Source of the DNA: Diorhabda sublineata
Taxonomy: Eukaryota; Arthropoda; Insecta; Coleoptera; Chrysomelidae
Assembly: GCF_026230105.1 (NCBI RefSeq)
Contig: NC_079474.1
Location: 5,466,187 to 5,530,186 of the forward strand
Direction: 5' to 3'
DNA: 64,000 nucleotides
A model generated the notes under the pieces. That model did no database searches. It worked only from the letters and a program-made list of their open reading frames with translations, and had not been told where the DNA came from. The position numbers and the translations under genes were made by a program. Of the stretch, positions 1 to 11,700 are shown piece by piece. Positions within the stretch are counted from its first letter, which is position 1; every line of letters starts with the position of its first letter.

Positions 1-793
1 CATCGAGCCATTTTTTTAAGTCTGGAAACAAATGATAATCCAAGGGGACTAAATCTGGTGAATAGGGAGCATGAGGTAGCAATTCAAACTTCAATTCATT
101 ATTTTTAATCATTTTAATAATGGATGTGTGAGCGGGTGTATTGTCTTGATGAAACCAAACTTTCTTCTTAGCCAAATGTGGCTGTTTTTGCTTGATTTTT
201 TCGCTCAAACATTGAAACAAGTTTGCATAATACTTGCCGTTGATAGTTTTTCCTTTTAATAAATAGTTAATGAAAATTATCCCATGTGCATCTCAAAAAA
301 TCGACGCCATGATCTTGCCTGCAGATGGAACGGTTTTTACCTTCTTTGGAGCCGGTTCTCCCTTTTCAGCCCATTGTTTTGATTGTTCTTTTGATTCGGG
401 TGTGAAGTGATGGATCCACGTTTCATCTATGGTAAGGAAATGCAAAATTTCAGCTTTATCTTCCTTATGTCCAAATTTTCAGTTAATATGCGATGTCCAG
501 AACTTTTTGAAGTTTGTCTTCTAGCTCACGTATCCTCAGTCGACGATCATCAGTAGCACTTTGTAGATTTTCTTTAACATGTCTGGAGTCGTTGCCTAAT
601 TTGGTCGACCACTGCGTTGATGGTCTTCACGGATCGTACGGTCTCGTTTAAACTGTGCTATCCAATACTTTACTGTTGATAACGAAGGAACAGTCTCACC
701 CAAAGTAGGATCTAGTTCAACCTTTATATTGGTTGAGCTAAGATTTTATAAATGAAAGTATAGTTTCACATAATGATAATCAATTTTTTCCAT
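1..793 (-). pseudogene. mariner transposase pseudogene, cut by the window edge
   Basis: Read on the minus strand from an ATG at 793, the translation follows a mariner-family (DD34D) transposase almost to its C-terminus. An N-terminal helix-turn-helix region comes first (SLSTVKYWIAQFKRDR). Then come the first catalytic Asp (LTIDETWIHH), a block reading EQSKQWAEKGEPAPKK, the second Asp (FHQDNTPAHT) and the third (SPDLVPLDYHLFPDLKKWL). Several stops interrupt it, and the part between the HTH and the first Asp is badly decayed, so it cannot make an active enzyme. The last part runs off the left edge. The relic at 16880-17316 belongs to the same subfamily, sharing the EQSKQW and LFPDLKKWL blocks. 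The family call is confident; the exact start is inferred. Confidence 0.85.
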
Positions 794-2400
794 GTTTACA
801 AATTCACTGGAAACCAAACTGCCAAACAAAACCAAACAATGTGGCGTCTTGAAATCTATGCTGTATAGATTGTGTAATTTCTAATGTAGTGGAATTTTTC
901 AAGCAATTACCGCCATCTCTAGGTCAGGCCAGGTACTTCTGGGTTCTTGTAAATTGTTAATTGGATCGCCATCTTTTTGGCGAGCGTGCTCCTTGCGTAG
1001 AGTTTGTTATATTTTGTTGTCTTGTCCAGATTTATTACAGACGTTTCTGCTCTTGTACCGCGAAGTATATAATCAGTTTTGAATTGGCTCGATAAGTGGC
1101 CAGTACTTTGTCAGATAATATATTGATATTAGAGATTTATTTAAATTAAAACACCATATTTTTAACATAGTGTGGTACTTTGAAACTTTTTCTTGTTGTA
1201 TCAATATTACGGTCGAGAATTATTCGAGAATCATGGTTTCTAATAATAACATGGGACGCAGTTCGACCTTATAAATATATAAAAAGGTACAATTTGTCGA
1301 CAAAAAGGGTACTAAAATCTTCCTATATATCCGTTTCCCCGCCGTTCATTCATCTTATTAGTATATATTAAATTCAATTTAAATAAAAAATATCTTAATT
1401 GGATAACTCCGTAAATTTTAAATGAATTGTAACCCATCAAGGTATGTATGGTCTGCGTCCTTCATGACCTTAAACCCGGAAATGAACCCTCTAGAGACAA
1501 AACCGAGCCGAATTCTTGTTGTTCTTGCATACACATCCCACCTCCGGCGGTGTTGTCAGTTTTACGAACATAAATGTACAAGAACCCGAAATATCCGGAA
1601 GAATCGGTCTCTCCGTCTGCGAGATTTTAGTAGAAGGGGGTTTGGTGGGAGACCCGGAGGCTTGAAAGTAGGGGATTGACGTGAGTAGTCCAATGACCTA
1701 CTTTAACCGGTAACTTGTCTTGCTTCTGATGGAACTTTTATTGTTGTCTTTGTATTATTATTTTCATTAAAAAAATAATACGTCGACAATTGTTCATGAG
1801 AGGATGAATTATTGGCCTTTTTCACACGTCCATTTTATTTTTTTCTTTATAAAAATTGAATCTGATATAAATCAGCAATAATTTAGGCGCAATTTTAGGC
1901 TTTCATGTAGTAGTAGACCACACAATTAGTTTTAAAACCTAATTTACTTACTTCTCCGCTTTTTGTTCTATTTTAGAATTTATTTATATTTCTTGCCTAG
2001 TAATTTCCAAATTTCATCTTATCAGTTCTACACAATGATTATTTATAAGTTAATTAACAAAGTTACAAATTAAATTTTGATATTCAAATCAAACTGGACG
2101 CTTGAAAAACTTTTTAATTAAACATACGCAAATCAAATTATTCTTTTGTAAAGTTTAGTATGAACGAAACCCTGTAAAGATAAAATTTTTATATTGCAAA
2201 ATGTCAGATAATTCGTCCACACTCACAATAATTATTTTCAACAAAATAGTTATTTATATAAGTGTGTAAAGTAGCCATTTTTCGACGAAAGTGAATATTG
2301 TCGATCCACAATCACATGAGTCGAGAAAAGGCCGTTACACATTACATACAATGTTTTTTCTATTAGCGGATTTTTTATCAGGATATAGAAGTTTTATGGT
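794..2400. other. AT-rich intergenic stretch, nothing recognised
   Basis: Short open frames exist on both strands, for example 85 codons at 1422-1679 (+), but none resembles a known protein or has a supporting gene structure. The mariner end (TIR) of the preceding element should lie near 800-960, but I could not define it. Confidence 0.4.
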
Positions 2401-2404
2401 AATT

Positions 2405-2745
2405 GTCTTCACGCACTAGTGCGTTAGAAGAAACTATAACGCGTTCATTAATTCCTTATGAAAGATATATGTTTATTAATATTATAAACATTTTAATCCA
2501 GATTGGAACAAATTGACAAAACAACAAACGAATCCAATTATTAACATTACTAATATTAGAGCTACACATTATGCAGTTATTAAATTCGTCAACTCTTCTC
2601 TTTGGCGGGCGTAAATATCATCTAAAAATAATTACATAAGTAGTAAAATAAAAAGTGGAATGAGGGTGACTTGAGCCTCAGACCTGCCGTACCTGTATGT
2701 TTCTTCACTCACTAGTGCGTAAAATAATGTTCTACGCACTCAAAA
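2405..2745. repeat. Pair of related sequences around a 14-bp palindrome
   Basis: The perfect palindrome ACGCACTAGTGCGT lies near 2411-2424 inside a TCTTCAC...GAAGAAAC context. A close relative (TCTTCACTCACTAGTGCGT) lies near 2702-2720. Because the core is self-complementary the two can be read as direct or inverted copies. They could be the ends of a roughly 340-bp non-autonomous element, or two copies of a short repeat. No target duplication was identified. Confidence 0.35.
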
Positions 2746-3051
2746 GTATTTACAAAGTACATTCTTTGTAGTATATGCACCAAATTTTTCGAAAGACGGA
2801 GACTGAAAAAACTCTGCATCTTTCAAAATCTCAATTTTATAATTTTTGCGCTTGCAATGCACCATTTAACACCATAATCATACACTTTCCCACTATGTTA
2901 TGAATTACTTGGAGATACGGAGATGCTTTGGCTGCTATTCATCGATATTCTAATATTTCTTTGTGTTTTTTTATTGAAGAAATGAAGAAAATATTTATAT
3001 TTTTATTTCATGATAGTGAGCTCTATCAAAATTTTGATTCGAGAAATACAT

Positions 3052-4015
3052 TGACATAAACGGAAATGTACAACTTCCCAACGGAGATATCACACCGGCG
3101 ATGGTAAACGGAGAAACCTACAAATACCTAGGATTTCAACAGGCTAAGTTACTGAACCATAAGCAGGCAAAAGCTAGAATCCAGGATCAATACACTAAAA
3201 GAGTAAAGTTACTTATGAAGTCGGAATTAATTGCAGGCAACTTAGTCCAAGCAATCAATCCTGAAGTGGACGAGTACAGAGCTAGAGACTATTCATTCAA
3301 TGTTGACGAAGAACAACAACCACCACCCGAAGTCATCCTCTATTAGAACAACTTTACCCCGAAAAGTGGGTGGAAGAGGCTTGATAGTATAGGACACCGA
3401 GAAGCTGGAGCAGTGATCACGACCTCAACCAGCCGCATATTGACAAAGAAGAATCAAACAGATGATTTACTATCGGAAATATCTTTCGAAAGACCGAAAA
3501 CTTCATGATGGCTATCCTGGATCAAGTTATGAATACTAATAACTACAAGAAAAATGTCACCAAGGCTCCAAACAGTCAATCCGACAAATACAGAAAGTTT
3601 CAACAAACATCAGACACTAATACCGACTATCTCCACCGGCATAACCAAGTGTGGAACATCATCCACCAAAAACTGCTCAACAATCTCGATCTTCTTAATA
3701 CCAGACACAGAAGGTGCTCGAAAATGACAATTTTAGACTCTACTACGATAGGTCGATTATCACCGATAGACAGGTGACGAATAAAATGCTTGAAATCGCG
3801 GTGGTTGATAGAAGAGTCAATCCACTCGATGTAGTTCTACCGAAACACTAGAAGAAATTGGCCAAATACGCGAATCTCGCAATTGAGATTAAACAGATGT
3901 GGTGGCACAGCGAAAATGTGGAAATAGTCCCAGATATTATGTCAGCAACCAAAAAACACCTTCGCCGACATCCAGAAGATTGTAATATTGAATACTTGCC
4001 ACACAGTGATAATTT
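3052..4015 (+). pseudogene. Non-LTR retrotransposon ORF, C-terminal part (R2/R4-like), broken
   Basis: The translation starts in an open frame (INGNVQLPNGDITPAM) and continues into YKYLGFQQAKLLNHKQAKAR, the thumb region after the RT active site in R2/R4-like LINEs. Further on, in other frames, come a LPRKVGGRG block, then YDRSIITDRQVTNK, LEIAVVDRR and YANLAIEIKQMWW, which resemble the endonuclease-containing tail of these elements. The segment normally lying between the thumb and the LPRK block appears mostly missing. Frameshifts and a stop (PKH*KKL) interrupt the rest. The RT catalytic core is not present upstream, so this is a 5'-truncated dead insertion. Clade assignment is by recognition only. 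Confidence 0.75.
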
Positions 4016-4889
4016 GTGAGTGTTAATGAGTTGCGTAAAGACTTTAGTTATGCGATTTATTAGTGCAATATTACGATAATTATCAGGATCATCTATCGGA
4101 CCTTTTTATGAAAATAAATCAATTTAATATTTGACCAGCTGGATGGAATTTGTTCATCTAGGATAGTATTAAAAAATGCATAAAACGTATTTTATATTCT
4201 CCTTGTACTTTATTATTTTTAGCTAAACTAAGCGCATCGAAGATTTCATTGGTGTATCAAAAAATAGAAATGAAACATCTAAATACAAAAAAGTGGAATT
4301 TGGCGTGTGTTTTTAGAAATATTCATAATAAATAAATCATTTGATTCATGCTATCCTGTCGATGTTTTTTTTAGTTTCGTGGGAATTAATATATTTCCAG
4401 TATTCGTTGAGTTTGCTTTGATCTATTTCAAAATATAGTAAAAATTAATGAATTTTTACAACTTTCTTGCGTTGCTTGATGTGCACAAAGTTTTTGAATG
4501 AATTTCACGGGTAGTTATACCAGCATCTTAATTTGTCATTATGTACAGTTTTATTTCACTCACTTTCTCTCTGACCTTGTTTGGCATTGACCGTTAAGCC
4601 ACACTTTCGGAACTGACCAAAATGTTTAGAGGTTATAAATTTTATACAGTAAAAAAATCGTTTTGATAAAATTAATTGAGTAAAGGAAACTTATAACAAT
4701 TTATTGTTTAAATAAAACAAGGAAAAGTGACGTACTAAAATGAATTTTATTTCGAATTGCCCCCGACAATTATCAAGAAAAGAACATAATATGTATCATC
4801 AATTTTTCTGAAGACGATTCTGAGAAAAATAAATCAATAAAAAAGTCAATTATCATTCTATAGGACACCAATATGATGAATATAAAAGA

Positions 4890-5060
4890 CAAAAAAAGAA
4901 ATATAATCATGGAAGAAGATAAAGTAATAAACAGATGAAGGCAATACTTCGGAGAGCTTACAAATGCAGATATTGAAGATGAAGTAGTAGAATAAATTAG
5001 AGCTATAAAGCTAGGAAAAGCGTCAGGACGATATAACCGCTGAAATGATGACATAATTGG
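4890..5060 (+). pseudogene. LINE fragment, linker before the reverse transcriptase
   Basis: The translation gives NR*RQYFGELTNADIEDEV followed by IRAIKLGKASG. This matches the common pattern in endonuclease/RT LINEs where a WxxYFxELL block is followed by AIxxxKxGKAxG just before the RT domain. It is short and holds stops. The rest of the element is not visible nearby, so it is an isolated internal fragment. Confidence 0.55.
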
Positions 5061-5213
5061 ACGAAAAGAAAATAAATAAACAGACATCGTGAAAATAATG
5101 CTGAGACATACGAAAAACTTTCTAATACGACGCATCGTTTCTGAGTTATAGCCCAGATTTTATAATTATATAAATTTTCCAAATTATACATTCGAACATT
5201 ATGAACTTTTAAT

Positions 5214-5612
5214 ATATCCGAAGGTCGGAGGCGGCTCATACCCAATGTTTAACAATTCCTGAATTTAACAGGGTCAATCTGTATAATCTAAATTTTTCTA
5301 CATTTCAATTTTTTTCTTATGGAAATAACACGATGTTCCACAGTATGTAGTTCAATTATAAATGTTTGATTGTGTTTTAATAAGTATTTTTAATAAATAA
5401 TTACAATTTATGATAACTTTCTTCAGAATGTCTCTCTGGCGAACGGTTTCCTTGGTAAGTACAACGATCTAAAAATCCTCATATCTCCTAAACCATAAAT
5501 TTTATCGAGTTAAGCAAAAAGTACCTTTTTCTTAAACAATCGATTGAAAATTTCATTTTTGCCATCTTTATAGTGTACAGGTTAACCCTGTAAAAGCTAC
5601 GGAATGTATAAT
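5214..5612. repeat. Fold-back repeat, copy 1
   Basis: The left arm (about 5230-5300) carries CTCATACCCAATGTTTAACA and a downstream ACAGGGTCAAT segment. The right arm (about 5394-5610), read as its reverse complement, repeats the ACAGGGT segment and then continues with GGTTTAGGAGATATGAGGAT and a long AT-rich tail. The same sequence, in the orientation of the reverse complement, forms the repeat at 16286-16600. The element is therefore a member of a dispersed family with inverted arms and no protein coding potential. Its outer limits are approximate. Confidence 0.65.
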
Positions 5613-7290
5613 TTAGAAAATATATAAAATAGTCAATTATAAGTTCTGATTTCGCAACTATAAAGGCGTTTAACTCAGAAAGTTAGAAAAATGTTTCCAT
5701 GATACAGCATTATTTTCATGTCATCTACCCACTTCCGAATTTTTTTCATAAAGTCCCGAAACACCCCTAGAAACTGTAGCAATGAAGCTCTAATGTACAC
5801 ACTGTGGGAGATTTGAAGATTTTCCCTATTAAAAGAACCTTGCTTTGAAAGCAGTGACACCAAGAGGATTCTCAAATCTTGGAGAGCTAGCATGGGGTAC
5901 GTTGAGGACGATTAAAGTGATTTTGAAAATATCTAGGACCAAAAACGCCTCCCTCTCTCACGATTGCTGTTCTCCAATTTACAGAAGGCGCTAAGTATTT
6001 TTTTCTTTCTGAAAAATAATCAACAAACAATAAATTTGATAATTTGATTATCGTATACATACACAATGTACATGCCTGCAATAGCCCATCATCTGATTAC
6101 AGCTATATCCGTACCATGTACGTAGTAAATGTTGCAATATTAAACAACTTCTGCGGGTAGATCCGCTTCCTGGTGCACTCGGGTCGACGGCATCCTCGCC
6201 GTTTCGTCGTCATTGAATCGGCCTAGCTAGTGCAGCGGGCATTTACGCATACTTTAAAGAGAAAGTGTTCTGTCGATGTTTTGTGGAAAATTTTACTAGC
6301 CATTGACTTCTAAAAGTTTATTACACATTAACTACAATTTATTTTATTTTTGTTGACCGCGCATATTATTAATATTCTTTAGATTTATGTAAATATACGT
6401 TTCATAGCAAGTGAAATTTGGCTGTTAAATTAAGAAAAAAATCCTTTTTTATTGCCGATCTAAAATATGAATGATAATTAGGATTATTTTCTTTTATTCG
6501 CTTCGCACTATTTGAATAAAATTTGATCAGCCCTGTTGAGGGAATCTTTTCCTTTGCAGAGCTTTGGATTGGGATGTTTTAAATGAAAGTGCTTTGCATA
6601 TATAAACGGGTCCACCAGGTTAAAGGGAAACCCCAAGAAATCCGTAAACCGATGAGTAGGAAGGTGGGATTTAACATGTTGGTTTCACATAAAGGTGATA
6701 AGAGAATCATCAATGCCGACGAAGTAGTTATTAGGAAGATCTTGGTGATCGCTGCTAGTAACCGAAGAGGTGGATAAGGCAAACTATACATTTAGTATCA
6801 CTATTATCCAGAATATTCCTGATCGCCATCGTAATAGCCCATGAAAACTAGCTAAACTTGGGTCAGGGTCAGCTGGTTCTGAAACAAAGCTTTTTCAGTA
6901 GGTCAAATCCTGGAATTTTCCTTCGTTTGTTACTGAGAACTTGACACTAATAGAGAAAAGTTTTCATCTTCTATTTTTTGGCTCGGAAAGATCGGATTAG
7001 TGGCCACTTTCATATTGTATACGTCTAAAAACTCAAAAAAATTTGTAAGAATGTCTTCAGTTGCATTATATTAGTCTGATTTATGTGTCTTACAAACCTC
7101 CTTCGAAATCATTACCATGCTTAAAATTGCAAACGTCCGTGGTATAACTTCCAAAAAAGCTAATTTCAGTCAAATGGTAGCAATTATTGGTTGAAAACAA
7201 TGTTGCGAATATATTTACAGTAAAACTCAAGATACAATCTCTGCTAGCGTCTCTAAAACACTATACAGATCTTTAAAACAATACCCTTCA
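5613..7290. other. Intergenic, one short GC-rich patch
   Basis: No gene recognised. A patch near 6140-6260 is clearly richer in G+C and CpG than its surroundings. It has no open frame I recognise and no tRNA-like fold that I can see. A 64-codon open frame at 6583-6777 (+) has no recognisable motif. Confidence 0.4.
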
Positions 7291-7299
7291 TAACTTAAC

Positions 7300-7610
7300 A
7301 ACATTATTCGCAATAATAATAATGACTACATGGAATTTTGTACTTTGCGAACCAAAATTAAAAAATATGTACGTCGGAGTCATCATAACTTCATGAGAAC
7401 TGTAGAAAAACAGGTAGGAAGTGATACTAAGTTTTGGTCTTGCCTAAATACCAAAAGGAAAAAGTTTTCCCTGGTTGTTTTCAGTCAGGATATACAATAC
7501 CAGTCAAAATTTTTTGCTCACCCTATAAATCATTCATCAAATTTCAAAATTATACACTTGTATTGTTTATATGTGTCCGTTTTTTGTTTACTTTATGTGA
7601 GCGCATGTTT
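7300..7610 (+). pseudogene. LINE fragment, endonuclease-RT linker (Jockey/CR1-like)
   Basis: The open frame from 7330 reads LRTKIKKYVRRSHHNFMRTV, then EKQVGSDTKFWSCLNTKRKK. The pattern LRxxxKxxxRxxYxxFxxxVExxxxxDxKxFWxxxNxKR is characteristic of the linker between the AP endonuclease and RT in Jockey- and CR1-type LINEs. Neither flanking domain is recognisable here, so it is an isolated fragment. The LINE at 58540-59170 could be from the same broad clade, but the two do not overlap in the protein. Confidence 0.6.
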
Positions 7611-7829
7611 ATAATTGTCGGTAAGGGCCACACAAGTTAAAACGTGCAAGTACCTACTGGTTTTTTTATTATTTTTCTAATGTGGATAATTTCTCCGGTG
7701 TTTATGATTGTAGTTTAGTTCCAGTTAACTCTGTGAGACTCCATAACGTGCTGCGATATATACTTTTTGGAAACGACAGTTCCTATATGAATTAATTTCA
7801 TTTTCGAAAATTCAAACTTATAAGTTTTA

Positions 7830-8500
7830 AAATGGGTAAAACCAACGAACTATCGGTTGAAACTTACAAATCTTCATAGTCTATACAAAAGTAAACGTAC
7901 CATTGCCGGCGAATTAAAAATACCTCGACGAACCGTGGACCACAACGTGAGACAATATACATTCACCAGGAGTTTTGGTGATATATAACATTAGATCTGT
8001 CTTAGAATACTTCTACAGTAAAAAAGAAATTGAGAGAAGCTGGTCTTCTAGGAGGATGCAATGAAGAAACATCTTTCAAAATGGAGTTTCACGGAGTGAT
8101 GTGTCGAGGATCCAAAAGAAGAAGAAGGAATGCTACGACACGGTGAAGGCTCGGTGATGGTTTGGGGATGTTTTGAAGAAGGGGCGACTGGAAACCTAGT
8201 AAAAATTGAAGGGAGGGCATAAAATTCATCATCTAGTATGACAACGATCCCAATAATTTAGTGAAACTTTGTACAATATTTGAGAGAATTGGAAAGGAGG
8301 AATGTACTGAAAGTAATGTAATGGCTGTTACAGTCGCCCGATCTCAAGCTGATTAAGTTGTTGTGGGACAAATTGGACAGGTATTGACCTGTCTAAAACG
8401 AAGTGTTCCTCAATCCACGAGTGGGCTGGTCGCCCTGAAATTCATTGCTATTCAGAGTAGATCTAGTCTTTCGCCAACCAGCTTATCAAGAACTTGTTAA
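7830..8500 (+). pseudogene. Tc1-like transposase pseudogene
   Basis: A helix-turn-helix segment reads LYKSKRTIAGELKIPRRTVD. It is followed by TVKKKLREAGLLG, then VMVWGCFEEGATGNLVKIEG (the block between the first and second catalytic Asp in Tc1 transposases), DNDP, YLRELERRNVLKV and LQSPDLKLIKLLWDKLDR, which corresponds to the SPDLNPIE region. Reading frames shift several times and there are stops, and the NPIE glutamate position is altered (LKLIK). This is an old inactive copy. Relatives lie at 17325-17510 (+) and 36195-36760 (-). Confidence 0.75.
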
Positions 8501-9040
8501 ACAAACAAAATTTTTATATATTTCATATTTGTATTGAATCAATCTTTGTCTATACAAGTAAAAGAATATATTCGACCTCGATTTTTTGAAAACCGCAACA
8601 AATGCGGGTTGTCAATTAAAACATATAATTAAAATTAGCATTACCAATACTAGACCCTTATAAATATTTTTCTTCCGACAATTTTTTGTTATCTCCGTAA
8701 CGGCTCACTGTTCCGGATTCGGAATTATTGTCAGATTAACTGCCGTTACTGTGCGAATTATTTATGTAAGTCAAGTACAAATTATTTCGGTCATTGTGTG
8801 TAAATTGTTCATCGTATTCACTGTCTGAAAATATCTCTTCTTGTCCAAGGAAAGTTATTTATAGGCACTAGCTCTGTCTAGTTAGTTGATTGAAATGAAT
8901 TTATTCAGTTCTATTGTCAATGGTTTTTATATCAATAATAAATATTTTATTCATGCAGTTTCTGTGTAAATCTATTGTAATGTATAGATAGTAAAGTAGG
9001 TTTAGTATTTTCAATACTTGTGATGAAATTCATTGATGTT
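8501..9040. other. AT-rich spacer, nothing recognised
   Basis: No coding frame or repeat unit was recognised between the Tc1 relic and the mariner derivative. Confidence 0.4.
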
Positions 9041-9041
9041 T

Positions 9042-9522
9042 TGTACGAGAGCCGTTTTTTATTTCGACCTCCGATAGGCTATAAATAAAAGACACGTTCA
9101 TATAAAACGATAATTTTATTACCAAAAGATTACGGTTACTTTTCGACATAATCACCAAGAGTTTGAGACATTTTTCATATCTGTGGACAAGCTTTCCAAC
9201 ACCCTCTGCAAAGAAAGTTGCCGCCAACGTTCAGTAGCAATAGAGTACAAAACAGACCTTGAAACTTCTGGAAATTCCGCAGACAAAGCAGTAATGGTTA
9301 ATCTGCGGTTTTCTTTAACCATTCTGTCAACTCGTTAAACCAAGTCATCTGAATTCTCCGATGAATTTCTGCAGCACTATGTCCTTCAGCTTCAGCCAAA
9401 AAACGAATACCACAACAATGGCGGAGTGTGTAGTGCGAGAGCTTCGTAGTCTCCTACAGCGCATGCCCCCTTTTTTCTGCCCGTGTAGCGTCTGTAGGTT
9501 GAAAAAAAACGACCCTCGTGTA
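9042..9522 (-). mobile_element. Internally deleted mariner element with terminal inverted repeats
   Basis: The left end (about 9042-9072, CGAGAGCCGTTTTTTATTTC) and the right end (about 9495-9522) are imperfect inverted repeats of nearly 30 bp, both flanked by TA, the mariner target. The internal sequence, read on the minus strand, first gives the transposase HTH region (RHCCGIRFLAEAEGHSAAEI then HRRI). Soon after it reaches the C-terminus (FFAEGVGKLVHRYEKCLKLL). The whole catalytic core between them, including all three Asp positions, is absent. This is a non-autonomous deletion derivative of about 480 bp. Confidence 0.75.
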
Positions 9523-9679
9523 TAAAACATTACCTTGCCACGTGGCACTACAGCTTTGTGTGAGCCTTGGCCTTGTCAAGTATTTATCGTTTCTCTTGGA
9601 GTATCATTTTGTAATTCGCATAGCTCAGAGATGATCTGTGTCACGATTCAAGAAACTCCTTCTTTTGTATTGTACACGT

Positions 9680-10170
9680 TAACATTCAGATTTTTTTTCG
9701 GTGTTCGGAAATCTTCCATACCGTTGTATAAGTTCAAACCATTGATTTCGTCGATCTTTGATAAACCGACAATGTCTTAGTTTTGTAGGATGCCGCTTAG
9801 CTCAGAGTTATATTAATTCATCTACCACTCCATTTATTTCCCTGATGACTCTTCTACCATATCTTCTAAATATTTCTTTGTGGTTTTCTGTCAGTGTCCA
9901 TACTAATTATTAACTATTACTATTACCTATAATTTTGTTACTCATTGTGGTTTTCTTCTGTATATTGCAATTTTATTTTATTTCTATCTTTATTATATCA
10001 TATACTATACTTTATTTTCATTGATTATGACTCCAACCTCTCTAGCTTTCTGTTTTATGTCTTCCCACGACTCGAACCAGTCTAGTTTTGCTTCTTACTA
10101 TCAATGAGATCTCATCAGCATAGGTGCAGAATTGTATAGACTTGTTGAAAATTGTACCCCGTCGGCTAAA
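9680..10170 (-). pseudogene. LINE reverse transcriptase C-terminal fragment
   Basis: On the minus strand the translation passes through an RT active-site block (FCTYADEISLIVRSK, where YADE stands for YADD). It continues with DWFESWEDIKQKAREVGVII, then NENK. Further downstream comes a tail with FIKDRRNQWFELIQRYGRFP, matching the xxRRxxWxGHIxRM region of endonuclease-RT LINEs. Frameshifts separate the blocks and the second catalytic Asp is replaced by Glu. The RT N-terminal half is missing. It is dead and probably 5'-truncated. Confidence 0.65.
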
Positions 10171-10419
10171 AATTTCAATAACAGAGTGCACAATAATAAA
10201 AATAATAAACATTATCGTACCTGTACATATTGTACTTATCATTTTTTGAAAATAGTTTTAAATCCAAACAGAAACGTGTACGTGTTTCATAAATATACGT
10301 GTTTTATTATTGTCAAAGATAAGTCAAATAATAAGCAGACGAATACAATATTGAGTCACTGTTTTTCACAAATAAGTATTTCAACTTGATTTATTTATAA
10401 GTTACATGTACAATCAGTA

Positions 10420-10790
10420 ATGCCAGCAAGACCTAAAGAGACCAATTTGAGTTGTTGAACAATCAAATCTAGAGTCATGCAAGATATAAGAGCACGAAGA
10501 TCAGGCGAACCAAACAATGCAGATGAGCACGCCGCAGTCATGTCAATCACAGCCACAAGAGCCACGAGATGAACGAAATCAACAGAGACAATTAGAACGA
10601 AGAGAAACGCGCAGATTTATAGTAAACAGACGTGGAGGAATTGATCAACAACGCCAAAAATTCCTCGAGCAATAACATCAGATTTATTTCTTTGACCAGC
10701 ATTTCAGTATGAACCTGATGTAGAATATTAGACTCATTTCAAAGTGGTTTTTGGACAACTATGTATGGCATATTCTCGCATTGATAGTAA
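10420..10790 (+). pseudogene. Helitron N-terminal fragment
   Basis: From the ATG near 10421 the translation gives an Arg-rich, low-complexity region (RVMQDIRARRSGEPNNADEH) and then further on YEPDVEY and KVVFGQLCMAYSRID. This resembles the N-terminal part of insect Helitron proteins, where an Arg/Gln-rich stretch precedes a VxIGxMxxxCxxCxA motif. Here the cysteines are lost, and stops interrupt. No Rep or helicase domain is nearby; a Helitron helicase tail at 58020-58260 is a separate insertion. Confidence 0.5.
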
Positions 10791-11700
10791 AAATATGAAT
10801 AATTATTTTTGAATTTTAATTTGAAATATATTTGTTACTTTAATATATAATACTTTATTTTAACCTAAATGAAGCATACTTCCATTATCTAAAGACGCTT
10901 TCGATTATAAGTACATCCCTATACCCTTATAGTATGTTAATTATTTTTATTGAACTAGAAAAATATTTTGTAGATATAATTTATAAGGCAGAACAACGTT
11001 GACCGGGTCAACTAGTTAACAATTAAAAAGAAACCATTAAATAGAACATTATCAAACACGAATTAATTGTAATAAAATAAATATAGAATTAGATTTTTGG
11101 ATATTTCATGCTTCTGCAAAATACTTAAGTAATAACGCAGAATTTCAACGGTTTCTCTCATTCGCAAGAAATTTCGTAATATTTGATTAGTTGACTCATT
11201 GATAAAACATTCTCAACGAGCTTTTCGACTTATACATATCAATTTACGACCGTCAATCATTAGCGATACATTGCATTAGCTAACAGTAATAAATTAAGCT
11301 TCAAAAGAAATATACGGGATGTCCCTTCCTCCTAAACTCAATGTAATAGTAGATATCTGATACAACGAGAAATTCTTATTTCCACCAGATGTTAGCACCT
11401 ACTTGGTTGATCCACAAGCTTCATGAAGAACTAAAACGTTTATTGCAAGAAAAAGATTAAATGAGGATTCGAAAGAAGGTCCCAACGAATGGAGAATATC
11501 CTATCTCATAAAAAGTGGATGCTCAACAAGTATGCCACGTAAGCCGCGGCGTACACAACATTTTTTAGACGACACATAAGATCCAAAACTTGTTCAATTA
11601 CACTGAGAAAAGAAAATAAATAATAAAGAATTATAAACATTATATTTATTGAACAATATGATGTACCTAATGATATTTGCAATGGATTGGATGCAAATGG
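10791..11700. other. AT-rich stretch, possible LINE scrap
   Basis: Mostly unrecognised. A frame near 11480-11550 (+) reads PNEWRISYLIKSG, loosely like the VPxEWK block of LINE reverse transcriptases, but the match is too short to call. Confidence 0.3.

Noticed and set aside
9535..9780. 81-codon plus-strand frame beginning MPRGTTALCEPWP
   Set aside because: It overlaps the edge of the mariner derivative and the minus-strand LINE relic; no motif and no gene structure.
11330..11560. Possible LINE RT block (PNEWRISYLIKSG)
   Set aside because: Only about a dozen residues fit, and no neighbouring RT motif supports it.
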